DNA from: Daphnia pulex
Taxonomy: Eukaryota; Arthropoda; Branchiopoda; Diplostraca; Daphniidae
Direction of reading: 5' to 3'
Assembly: GCF_021134715.1 (NCBI RefSeq)
Contig: NC_060019.1
Span: 8,742,001-8,806,000 of the forward strand
Length of the DNA stretch: 64,000 bases
Part shown: positions 1-14,917 of the stretch, one piece after another
How positions within the stretch are numbered: position 1 is the stretch's first letter
How the letters are laid out: every line of letters starts with the position of its first letter
Made by a program: the position numbers and the translations under genes
The notes under the pieces: generated by a model
What the model was told of the DNA's origin: nothing
Seen by the model: only the letters and a program-made list of their open reading frames with translations
The model's database searches: none

Positions 1-2
1 TC

Positions 3-4004
<4,002 letters not shown>

Positions 4005-5144
4005 CGAAACCTCACCCCCTTTCCCAGATGTACTTGCTCCATTCCACTATATTTTGTTCCGAAATCTGAAGCCCATAGACGTGCCTTGTTTGTATTGTAC
4101 AGTATGTTTTCCATGAACATATCTTTGCGCTTCAGAATATGTGCCATTACGTTATATTCACCGTGGGTTGCTATCATTCCATTTCCATGAGATCTTCCAA
4201 AGGGGTAGAATTCTGGTCTGTGGGCGTTGTGCTTTTCTTTTGGGACTCGCCAGTCATCTGTTGTCCAAGCAGTTGATTGGGAAAGCCCAAAGTTTGTCAA
4301 ATTGGCCTTTTGGATTTTTACATTTGTCACCCAACGCTTGATGGATCGTGCTGACATTTGTACACTGATGAAATGTGCCTGCCTCGTTACATTGTTAATT
4401 ACGCCTTGGTTTGAGGCATTCGGTTCACATCGATTATCCTTTTGTTTGCCTTCTGTACTAAATAATATGACTATGACTTAACATGACTGTCTGTCTGTGA
4501 GAGAGAAGTTTGCAATTCTGTTTGCTATCGAATTTATGTTTAAAAAAGAAATTTGCATGATTCCATGTAAACACAATCGTGCTGATCGTAAGACCCAAGG
4601 ATATACTGTATGCCCTTTTTTTCTGCTCAGCTCCTTGTTGTTAATTCTCACCCTTTCTCCTTCACGAGCCGAAGCAAATAGTTTTATTTATTATTTTTGA
4701 ACACTTTGGGCTATATTTATTCTTAGATAACAACTGAAATTTTCTTGTAAATAGATATGTACAGTTGTGTCTGGTCGTAACAAAAAAAAATTGCAATACA
4801 AGTGGGACAATGTTCCGTGCTAAAAAAAAAGGAAAAAATTACAAGTGAGCAATTTTGACTAAATTTTTTAAACATTTAAAGGACATAATCTGACGCTGTT
4901 TTAGAATCTAACGATTTCTAGGTTCTTGTCGTTGGGTTCTTCGTTTCTAGGCATCCTCTGGTTGCCGTTGGTTGCTCTGTGGTTCTGGTACTCTGGCCAG
5001 AGCCACAGTAGCATCACGATCGTAGCATGTAGCATCGTAGCATACTATCTCTCTCTGCTCTGAGTGTGGGGCCAGGTGGGGCCGCTGGCTTCTCTGGCTG
5101 TCAGTGGACCAGTGGACATGAGTCGGCAGTCGCTGACTCGCTGT
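4005..5144. other. Formin 3' UTR and intergenic DNA
   Basis: No coding exon is supported here. The first ~700 bp are probably formin 3' UTR, though I saw no canonical AATAAA. From about 4920 the sequence becomes GC-richer and holds short degenerate repeats, including several TAGCAT units around 5010-5045 and GTGGGGCC units near 5066-5085. Confidence 0.5.
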
Positions 5145-5335
5145 TAGGGCTGTGGCCCGGACGTTTTTTAGCGGTTTTTTTTTTTAAATGGGTTTTTTAG
5201 ATGGGTTTTTCTTCTTCCGCGGGTTGGGCCAACAGAGTAAATGGGTTCGGCCCGGGCCGACCCATGGGTCAAAAAATTTTTACCGGCCGGGTAAAACGGC
5301 CCGGATAAAAAATCGGGTCAAACACACTTTTTTTT
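5145..5335. mobile_element. Possible non-autonomous DNA transposon remnant
   Basis: A T-tract-rich block carries repeated CCCGG/GGGCC-type words in both orientations, among them a perfect palindrome CGGCCCGGGCCG near 5247-5260 and GACCCATGGGTC just after it. Clusters of such words are common in the subterminal regions of hAT-like non-autonomous elements, which is the only basis for the call. No clear terminal inverted repeat or target-site duplication could be assigned. Confidence 0.3.
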
Positions 5336-5662
5336 TACAAACTTAAAAAAATTCCCTAAATTTCTTAATTATCTTCATCTTCCAACAGTGACACGTCAAT
5401 TCTGTCTTCTGAACACCCCTGAACGCCCTTTTCTACCACTTATCCTACTTTTCATGCTACGAAATTATCGTGCGTTTACATACGCATCAAGTGTGGTGGG
5501 AAAAGGCTTCTTTTTTTGAAAATCCAATCCAGAGTATTTGAGGGTTGAAAGCATAGCCTACGTAAGTTATGCGTTGAGCCGTTGAAAGGAAAAGGAGAAA
5601 ACAGCGGGAAAAGACGTTGAGTGGCTGGCAAGCCGTGATCAAGTATTTTTGTGTTTTAAAAA
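5336..5662 (+). promoter_or_regulatory. SMC2 upstream region and 5' UTR
   Basis: This AT-rich interval lies directly upstream of the SMC2 start codon and must include its promoter and 5' UTR. I recognised no TATA box or named element. The start context ends in a run of A before ATG, favourable for initiation. Confidence 0.35.
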
Positions 5663-8600
5663 ATGTACATCAAATCTATGGTAGTTGATGGTTTCAAATC
5701 CTATGGCCAAAGAACTGAAATCAATGGATTTGATCCAATGTTTAATGCCATTACAGGGCTAAATGGTAGTGGTAAATCTAACATTCTGGATGCTATCTGT
5801 TTCCTTCTTGGCATCACAAATTTGAGCCATGTAAGAGCAACAAATTTGCAAGAATTAGTATACAAAAGTGGACAAGCAGGTGTCACGAAAGCCACTGTGA
5901 CAGTCACCTTTGATAACAAAGACAAAAAACAAAGTCCAATTGGCTATGAGCATTATGATGAAGTTACAGTGACTAGACAGGTATTGTTATTTATGATTTC
6001 ATTATGACTAGGATATATAGTCTATGTTTCCATATTTTCAGGTTGTCATCGGTGGAAAAAACAAGTATCTCATAAATGGATCAAATGTTCAAAACAACCG
6101 TGTCCAAGATTTTTTCCGCTCTGTGCAGTTAAATGTCAACAATCCTCATTTCCTTATCATGCAAGGAAGAATTACTAAAGTATTGTGCTTAACTCATTCA
6201 TCAATTTGTGGTTGCATTTCAGTGTATAAGTATGTGTTTTCACATTGCAGGTTTTGAATATGAAACCCCCTGAAATATTGGCCATGATTGAGGAAGCTGC
6301 AGGGACCAGAATGTACGAAGCGAAAAAGCAACAGGCTTTGAAAACAATTGAGAAAAAGGAAGAAAAAATCAAAGAAATCAATGACATCCTTTCAGAAGAA
6401 GTTACGCCAACATTGAACAAACTGAGAGAAGAACGAACTCAGTACCTGCAGTTTCAGAAGTCCGAACGTGAATTAGAACACTTGAACCGCCAATATGTAG
6501 CTTATAGATTCCTCAGCCTTGAAAAAGCTAATGCCCAAGTAAAGGAGGAATACAATGAGATTTTAAAAGAAAAGACAAATCATTGTGCCACTGAAGAAAA
6601 ACTCAAAAATGAAATTGAGGCACTGGAAAAAGAAATTCATACTCTTCAACATCAGAGAGACCAAGTTGGTGGCAAAGAACTTACACAGCTTGAAGAAAAA
6701 TTGCGTGTTCAAGAAAAAGCCGAATCGAAAGCCCAATCAGCTGTTAAGGTGCTCAAGGAAAATATTAAAGCTGAAGAAAAGAGGAAAAAAGAGCTGAAGA
6801 AAAGTCTTGACGACGACACCGCTGCTTTAGAAGGTAAAATTTTAACTTTTATTTTATATATTTTCAGTATTATAGCGTATTTATATTCATCGGAACAGGC
6901 AAGGAGGTAGAAGAGAGTAAACTAGGCGAGACATTTGAAAAATTAAGGCAAACTGAACAACAGGATAGTGAAGCTTTGACAGCTGCCCAAAAGCGCTTCC
7001 AAGAAATCAGTTCTGGTTTGTTGGCCAGTGACAATGGTGCTGCGGCCACTTTACCTGAAGAACTCATGGCCACGCAAAAGAATGTTGCTCAAGCCGAGTC
7101 GCAGTTGAAGCATTCGGAAATGACAACCCAACATCTAAAAAAAGAGCTGAAAGTTAAAATTAATGAGATGAAAAAGTCGGAGGTCGATTATAAAAAAGAT
7201 GCACAAAACTCTAAGCACCTCGAGAATGAAGTTAAGAGACTGGAAGCCGAACTTGGGCAGGTTCACTATGATGAAGAGAAAGTAACTAATTTAGAGCAGT
7301 TGCAAAGAAGCTTGAAACCGGAAATGCATTCGCTGCGAGAGAAAATTGAATCATTCGAAGCTCGATTTCCTCAAATGGCCTTTCGGTACACCCCTCCTGA
7401 AAGGCAATTCGACGCATCTACTGTGAAAGGTTGCATTTCTATAGTGTGACTTTGTTTATATTTCTTTTCTTAACTTTTTTTTCTTCGTGAACAGGTGTGG
7501 TGTGCAGTTTATTTGAAGTTCCAGATATGTCCTACGCTACTGCTCTAGATATTACTGCTGGAGGTCGGCTATACAACATAGTAGTCGACAGCGAAAACAC
7601 GGCAAAAAAGCTTCTTGAGAGAGGCAAGCTCCAGTCACGTGTCACATTTATCCCTCTCAACAAAATTGAAGGCAGAACCATCGATGAACGGACTACGGCA
7701 ACTGCCAAAAGAATCGTTGGTAAAGAAAACTGCCATACCGCAATATCTTTGATTGAGTTTGAGAACCACTTGACGCCGGCAATGAAGTACATTTTTGGCA
7801 GCTCCTTTGTTTGTAAGGGTCTAGACGAAGCTCGACAAGTTACGTTTCACGATCAGATAATGCGTAAAACAGTAACTTTGGAGGGGGATGTCGTTGATCC
7901 TGGTGGTACTTTAACTGGTGGCAGTCGAGCTTCTGGCCAATCTGCTATTCTCAGAGTTAACGAAATCAAGCAGTACCGCAACGAATTTGAGGCAAAAGAT
8001 CGTCAACTAAAGGAAGCGGAACAAGAACTTCGAGTTATGGAGCAGGCTTCAGCACAGTATCGCACTCTGAAACAGCGTTACGATGTGAAAAAGCACGAAT
8101 TTGAATTGCTCCAGCAAAGGCTCCAGCAAACGCTTCACCACCGCCAAACTCAAGAAGTCGAAAATATGAAGTCGGAATTGGAATCAGCAGAGCAAAAGGC
8201 CCTCGAATGCACCGACATCATTAAAGAAGGTAAATCGCGCATCAAGGAGTTGGAGAATCAGTTAAAGAATGCCGGTAAGATTCGGGAAACTCAGTTAAAA
8301 GCAGCCCAAGCTGAATTGGATCGTTGCAAGAAGGCGGCAGCTGCTTCACAGTCTAAATGGAAGGAACATGCAAATGATGCTGACTCGCTTAAACTAGAGT
8401 TGGAGGAACTTCGAAAATCTATTGAAACTACTGACATTCAATTAAAAGGTAACGACATACTGTTTCTGTTATTGAATTGTATGTTTCAAAATTATCTTTG
8501 CACTTTTTATTAAATTTTTTGTTCTTCATCTAGAGACTGAGATAACACTAGCCAATTTACATGAAGAAATGAAAGTGTTGAATGAAGCTCTGGCAGTTGA

Positions 8601-9667
8601 ACAAGCTAATGTACAGGAAGTCAGAAAACAAATTGACGAATTTAAGGCACGAATTTCAGCTCAAAATCAAGAAATTTCCAAACGAATTGCTGGTAAAGAA
8701 CAGCGCGAAGCTCAGGTTGGCTTTTTTTTTAAATCCCAATTTACAATACTTCATAATTCTAATTAATTTCTTTATTTTGAATGCAAAGGTGAGTGAAGGT
8801 GAACTGCACTTGAAGAAATTGGAACATCGGCTTTCCAAAGCAAAAGATGACGCAAAAGATTCCGAAAAGCGTGTTGACGCCATGCTCGAAAAACATGCTT
8901 GGATAAACGAAGATCGACACCATTTTGGAGTAGCCGGGTCTAATTATGATTTTAACGTCATTAATGGAGCAGAATTGGGACAGCGCGTTCATAAATTAGA
9001 GGAATCCATGAAAAAGCTTGGTCGCCATGTCAACGTTCGTTCCATGACTATGTTGACACAAGCAGAGGCGCAGTATAATGACTTGATGCGGAAGAAGAGG
9101 ATTGTAGAAGAGGATAAGGCGAAAATTGAAAACGCAATCCTGAAGCTGGACGAAAAGAAGAAAGAAACTCTTCAAGTGGCTTGGGAACAAGTGACAAAAG
9201 ATTTTGGTTCTATTTTCTCTACCCTGTTACCCGGAACCAAAGCAAAACTGCAGCCACCGGACGGTCAAACAGTGCTAGACGGTCTCGAAGTCAAAGTTGC
9301 TTTTGGCGGAGTATGGAAAGAGAGTTTATCGGAATTGAGTGGCGGTCAGAGATCCTTAGTGGCTTTGTCGTTGATTTTGGCTATGCTATTATTCAAACCA
9401 GCGCCTATCTATATTCTTGATGAAGTAGACGCAGCCTTGGATTTGTCTCACACTCAGAACATTGGGGTGATGTTAAAGCAACATTTTAAGCAGTCGCAAT
9501 TCATCGTTGTATCTCTGAAAGACGGTATGTTTAACAATGCTAATGTTCTTTTTCGCACAAAATTTGTTGAAGGTATGTCTACGGTCAGTCGATTGGCTCA
9601 GCAACAATCGAACTCTCATGCCCGCCCAGCGGAGGAAGAGGAAACTCGGCCTAAAAAACGAAAGTAG
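5663..9667 (+). CDS. SMC2: Condensin subunit SMC2
   Basis: ATPase subunit of condensin I and II; with SMC4 it forms the V-shaped motor that compacts mitotic chromosomes. Seven exons (5663-5980, 6042-6179, 6251-6833, 6899-7429, 7495-8448, 8534-8715, 8789-9667) give 1194 residues, the family's normal length. Visible in order: N-terminal head with Walker A GLNGSGKS (residues 32-39) and a Q-loop segment ending MQGRITKV; a first coiled coil; the hinge (about 520-670, with [12 protein letters not shown]); a second coiled coil; and the C-terminal head with signature LSGGQ (1085-1089) and Walker [11 protein letters not shown] (catalytic-region D1113/E1114). The stretch [13 protein letters not shown] and the segment [10 protein letters not shown] are diagnostic of SMC2 rather than SMC1, 3 or 4. 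All introns are 61-85 bp. Nothing is broken. The C terminus ends in a basic PKKRK that could act as an NLS. Confidence 0.98.
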
Positions 9668-9989
9668 ACGATTATGTATCAGAAAGCATTTGTAAATCGT
9701 ACTTCATCTTTTCTGAAGCGTGAACCTATTAAGTGTAATGCGTTCGGTAAATAATAATTCAGTCAGTTACTAAAAATGAATCAATCATTCGTAGTTTTCC
9801 TTTATTTTGCGTAAATTAAGTAATTTTACTTGTAGGCCTATTAGTAATTCGCATCTCCATGTTCACTTTCCCAAGAAAAGCAAAGCGATTGAAGTTTTTT
9901 CTTATGTTGACAAACATCAGCTTAACAAAAACGACACGACACAGTAATACTTGTGTATTACACATACTTGTGTAATACTGACGATAAGT
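9668..9989. other. SMC2 3' flank
   Basis: AT-rich DNA between the SMC2 stop codon and the start of the inverted-repeat element. It contains AATAAT near 9748 as a weak polyadenylation candidate and the near-palindrome TACTTGTGTATTACACATACTTGTGTAATAC-like repeats near 9950-9978. No gene seen. Confidence 0.5.
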
Positions 9990-12900
9990 ATTCCACCAAG
10001 AAAGCTCACTTGTTAATTTTTCGATAATTGCTTTTTTTTTAAATGTACTAAATGTATTTCACGGAGATGACGAATATTTGATTATTTGGTTTATTTTTTT
10101 TTTTTTTTCCGTCCATGACTCTAGTCGTCCGTGGTTGCTAAGGGCTGTCACTAGGTGGCTAAATGTTTCAGTGTGTTTAGGGATTGAACTATTCAACTCT
10201 AGTGTGGGTTTCCAGAGGGATGTAGGGGGGTGGGTCACCAAACTGTCAAAGTGCTGAGACGACTTACTAAGCAGTATTTCTTTTGCTGTCGAGACGCTGT
10301 CCGAGAAGGTTGAATATTGTCCTTGCTGGGTACTTTCTTACATGACATTTTTCACCCCAGACATGGTAATTCCATCTTTTATTCTTTAATTTTATCAAAT
10401 GTAATTTTTTGTGTAGTCATGTTAGTAATTATGTTGCCTAACTTTTTGATTCAAGACTTTGTTTCTGAATTAAAATTTTGTGACTTTGTTTCAAGTACTA
10501 ATTGAGTTTTACTATTCTATTAACTGTTCAGTAGTAAAGTCTGAGCTTCATTGGGTTTTGTTTTTCAAATTGTTTCAATTTCCAGTTGAGTTATGCCAAG
10601 AGCTTTTGCAGACGTTCACTTAACTTGTTAGAAAACTTGAGTGGGTTAGCATTTTGCCTAAATGTGAGTCTACGTGAAAAGTATGTGCTACACATGTGTT
10701 TTTGTGAGAAATTGGGTTAGACATTGAATTCTTGATTTAGATGGCGTTTTACAACAAATTGTGTTTCTATATAAGAGCTTTCGTGAAAAGATTTGCTCAA
10801 TAGAACTGTATTTTTTTATAAAACAGAAATTTGCCCTTTCTTGTATTTGAAAATGTAATTGGTGTTTTCCTTTGATTTGTAGGATTTCTTGGTTAAAGTG
10901 ATGTTGGAGCTGCTAATGGTGTTGATGCAGTGTTCATGGTGTGAGCAGTGGTTTTGCAGTCATTTTTCAGTTGAGATATCTTGAAATGGAGCTTGTGCAG
11001 ACATTCAGTCCAACATCATACTTCAATGTGTTATTTGCCCATGTTGATGTTTTTTTGTTGAGCTGTTGTGCAAAATAGTCGGTGTTGCCTGGTGGCTGTT
11101 GGGCATGTTTTATCGGCTGCCTTTTGTCGATGTGTCGTCGTCTCTTGCCACCTGTACACTCCTTAAGGTAATGCTTTATGGGTAATTTCATTTAATTATT
11201 GGCTTGAAACAAATTTTTTCGTTCTCGTTCAGTTTAATCGTTCGCTGCCGTTCCATCGACTTGATCCATTGGTGAAACTGAGATGAGGTTGCAGAAATTG
11301 AAATGAGGTTGCAGAAATTGAAAACTGATACATTATTAGATTTAGACAAATTAAAAATGCATGCATGTTCTCCCTTTTCCCTAAGTAAACTGTTTCCGCC
11401 GTTGGTTATTCGTCCGGTCGAACGGGAAATAGCAATGAAATGATCTGATGTAATTTTGGAGAAAGATTAGTTTGACCACGAAGTAATTCTGAAATTCTCC
11501 TTTATGATTCGCGATTAACTCTACCTCATTTATATAACCATCTTAACTCGTTGCTCTACATATGACCATAATACTGCTTACAATAAAATATGAAATCAAA
11601 TTCAATATTTGTTCTTTTTGACATGCATACAATAATTAAACGTTATTGCAATATTTATAAATAAATCAATAAAATATCCTGTCCAAATTTTTATTATTTT
11701 TTTCCGCTTTATAAAAACAACCACCATATTATTTATTTACTAAGTCTTTTTCGATAAAAATTGGCGATGTCCGATTATCCCTTGTTTTTTTATTTAGAAA
11801 AGAACAATTGTTTTTAATATATATTTTATTATTTTATTTTTTACAAACATAACCACATGTATATTTTATGGCCCCCAGGGAGGGGGGGGCCTGTGACTTT
11901 CCCAACCGCGATAATAACATGTGCCGTTATTATTTTGTTGGTGCAGAAAGCCGGAATTTAATCTAGCAGTTGTCGACTGAGTCAAACCTGACATAGATCA
12001 GGTTGCCTCAATCGTATACTGCACAATAAAAACGCCAAAGACGACAATGGAACCATTTCAAGACTGCAACACAGGAAATCACTGGTAGAGCAAAAAAACA
12101 CGAATGAGAAAAGATTTCAAACACAGGATAGCATTGGCAGAGAGAAATACACAAATGCAAACAGAAAAAATATTTAAAGTCAGCGACCCAGATATCACTG
12201 GCAACTTCAGGCTAGTTCAGGATACCGCCAGCACAGCTACTTCTGGATAACACTGGAACCACACGCTGCATACAACAGTTCAATTAGTCTCCATCACATC
12301 TTTCACCACCTGGCTGCAACAAGGTAACCAACAGCGGACCTGTTCAAGAAAATTTAAAAATTACCATCGGGGAAAGACAGTGTGTGCACAATTACACAGG
12401 ACTCTTCATGGCAAAAGAATACCAGGAGTAAGACAAAGCTACGCAGTCCAACAGATCTCTCCGATATCTCAAATTTTACAAAGGAAGTCATAGTTGGCAT
12501 CAAATTGCAAATTGATCTCTAGTCATATTAACAAAGTACTTTAGTAGGAAATTAGATAAAAATAATTACTTTTGCTTTTGCATGGCACGAGACATACGAC
12601 TGGGTGCAGGCAGCAAGACGCACGAGGCACGACATTTCGGCAAAATGGACAGGCTTCCGAGTTAGATTGCTTAACAAAGTGGTATTAAATCACCTGTCAA
12701 TTTACACATCGAAATTTAACATTAAGTAACCCTAAGAAATTAACAAAAAATACCTTTACATTTTCATCATGGGAAACGTCACGACAGCATCCCACTTCTC
12801 ATTCGTCAAGGAACAAAATGGCCGAAGACGCTCAAGCCACCTAGCGACAGCCAATTGGATTGCTTCCTTGCAGACAGCAAGCAGCAGCTAAATTTGAATT

Positions 12901-13007
12901 CCTCACGCCTTTCACAAGCTGGCACGAAATGAATCAATTGGGGATGGATTACTCCAGCAGCTTTCCCTATGACACAACATACAAATGATTTAGTTAGCTA
13001 TTTCAGA
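9990..13007 (+). repeat. Left arm of the long inverted repeat
   Basis: This arm pairs with 14918-17959. From about 10570 to 12935 it is almost identical to its partner, with only scattered single-base changes (for example one near 11665). The outer ~580 bp match more loosely and are interrupted by indels. Near its inner end it carries about 53 extra bases (roughly 12910-12965) that the right arm lacks. It includes a G-rich run at 11878-11890. Confidence 0.85.
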
Positions 13008-14022
13008 CTATACTTTTTCAACATCAAATGTAATTATTTACAGAAAGTATGGGTATGATAGCAGCAGAGAATTGGATCTGGGGATGTCTTCAATATCTTG
13101 AAGATTTACTATGATTTAACACTGGAAGTTAACCTGAAATATTATGTAAACATTAAATGACTGTAGAAACTATTTAGCTTTGGAAGACATAGCTTACGTT
13201 ATTGGATTGGACCATTTGATCTCTATATTGTCACAAGCACCTAGCTCAAACATCAGCTGAAATTTCTGAAAACATGAAGTCAAGAATGCAATAAGAACCA
13301 TTAGCTAAATGATGTGGTAAATGTTATTAATTAACAACGGTTAAACTTACCTCAAAATCCTAATCTAAATATTTGTTTTGATTTTTTGAAGTAACTTTAA
13401 CTTATGATGTGTATCATGCAATTTAGGAGCAGACAAAGTTTCCCAAGAGGATTCTATTCTGTAGTAGGGCATTTAGCCCAGACAAAGCTGTCACATTCCT
13501 ATGCTGCTCTCCAATTATCAATGGCCATCGACACTTACAGAAAAAAAGAAGGATTTATCACAGGTAAGGCACAGTGCAGAATGACAGGAATAAAGCTAAA
13601 AGGGTGATACCTAGAGGTAGCAGAAGACGATATTTCGTCAACAATCTGGAATCACTGACAGACGAGAGACACAACAGCGAACGTCATGCTGCCTTCCGCT
13701 CATTTTTATCACCTTGGGTATTTCGTCTGTTGTGATGCTGCGGTGGTGGCTTTTTGGTGAAGACTAGATACAAATTTGGAGGGGAGAATATTACGTGAGT
13801 ATCAAAGCCTTTTCTTGTTAGTTCTTTCAGTTAAGTGTCAACGAGCCAGAGCGGACATTGTTTTCATGTTATCGTAAACGTTTCTTTTTTCTGGCACTAG
13901 ACGGCATAGCCTTTGATCATTTTCCACTCAGTTTAATTACGTTTACTTTGCACATCTCTGAAGAATTTTCTCAATGCTACTTAAAAAAATTTTGGGTGAT
14001 AACTTTCAGTTTCTGTTTCAGC

Positions 14023-14413
14023 AACAAAGCTCACTTGTTAGATTTTTAATAATTTGTTTTTTTTTTCTACTTCCGGTTTTCTCATTTCTGTCAGTAGTTC
14101 AGTAAATATTTATCTGACGTACAAAAGAACCAAATATTCGTTATCCTCGTTAAATTTGTGGTAAAGTTCATGTGTTATTTTGTACGAAAGCGTACTTCCG
14201 GTTTTAAGAATTTTCCTGAACTTATAGTTCAGGAAAATTCTCGATTTTGGCCAAAATTTAGATTTCGTTTAAATCACATCTAATCGACCCCAAATTTCAC
14301 GTAGATCACGAATATTTAGTTTATTTTGACGATAGCTCAATGTTTAAGGAGCTATTGCTTACTTCCGGTATACTTCCGGAAAAGTTGCATAATACTAGCA
14401 AGTGAGCTTTGTT
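14023..14413. mobile_element. MITE-like unit nested in the spacer
   Basis: A 391-bp unit is bounded by a perfect 15-bp inverted repeat, AACAAAGCTCACTTG at 14023-14037 and its complement at 14399-14413. The terminal word AAAGCTCACTTG is shared with the ends of the surrounding 8-kb element, suggesting both use the same transposase family. There is no coding capacity. No target-site duplication was identified. Confidence 0.6.
14208..14240. repeat. Perfect hairpin inside the MITE-like unit
   Basis: Fourteen-base perfect arms GAATTTTCCTGAAC (14208-14221) and its complement (14227-14240) flank a 5-base TTATA loop, near the centre of the nested unit. Confidence 0.85.
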
Positions 14414-14917
14414 CTCTGTAGAATTCTAAAGACTCCATGCTAATTTTAAGCAAAGAGAAATTGTCTTTTTGATTACTTTTATGACTTGTGATGACTATCT
14501 AAGGCAAGTCCTTTAGATATTGAGTTTGGAATGTGTCAAATAGATGGCGTGAAAGAATGTTGTTTGTTGTGTCAGATATGGGCTTATGATGTCAAAAGTT
14601 CAGCGACATCTTCTTCGAAAATTACCAATGAATTCGTTGGTAAATTGACTAGATTTCCTGTATTATTTGTTTGGCATGTGTTCTTTACCGTTTACGTGTT
14701 TAATGACATCATTATTTCTTATCCATTTCCAGGAGAAAATGTGAAAGGTTCATGAAGCCTGTACTGCCAACTATTGTGAATCCTGGTATCCTAACTGAAT
14801 ATGTCATCCAAATGACAGAGTGGTAACAACCAATGCTAGATTTAGTACAGTATTGCTAGAACATCTTTTTCTTATTGTCTTCTCATCTTTTATTTGGATT
14901 CGAAAATTTAACGTAAT

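Larger units (their letters stand above)
13008..14917. other. Spacer of the inverted-repeat element
   Basis: This single-copy centre contains no gene-like ORF. It holds the MITE-like unit at 14023-14413 and several ACTTCCGG words (near 14070, 14193 and 14360). The rest is AT-rich with no recognisable feature. Confidence 0.6.
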
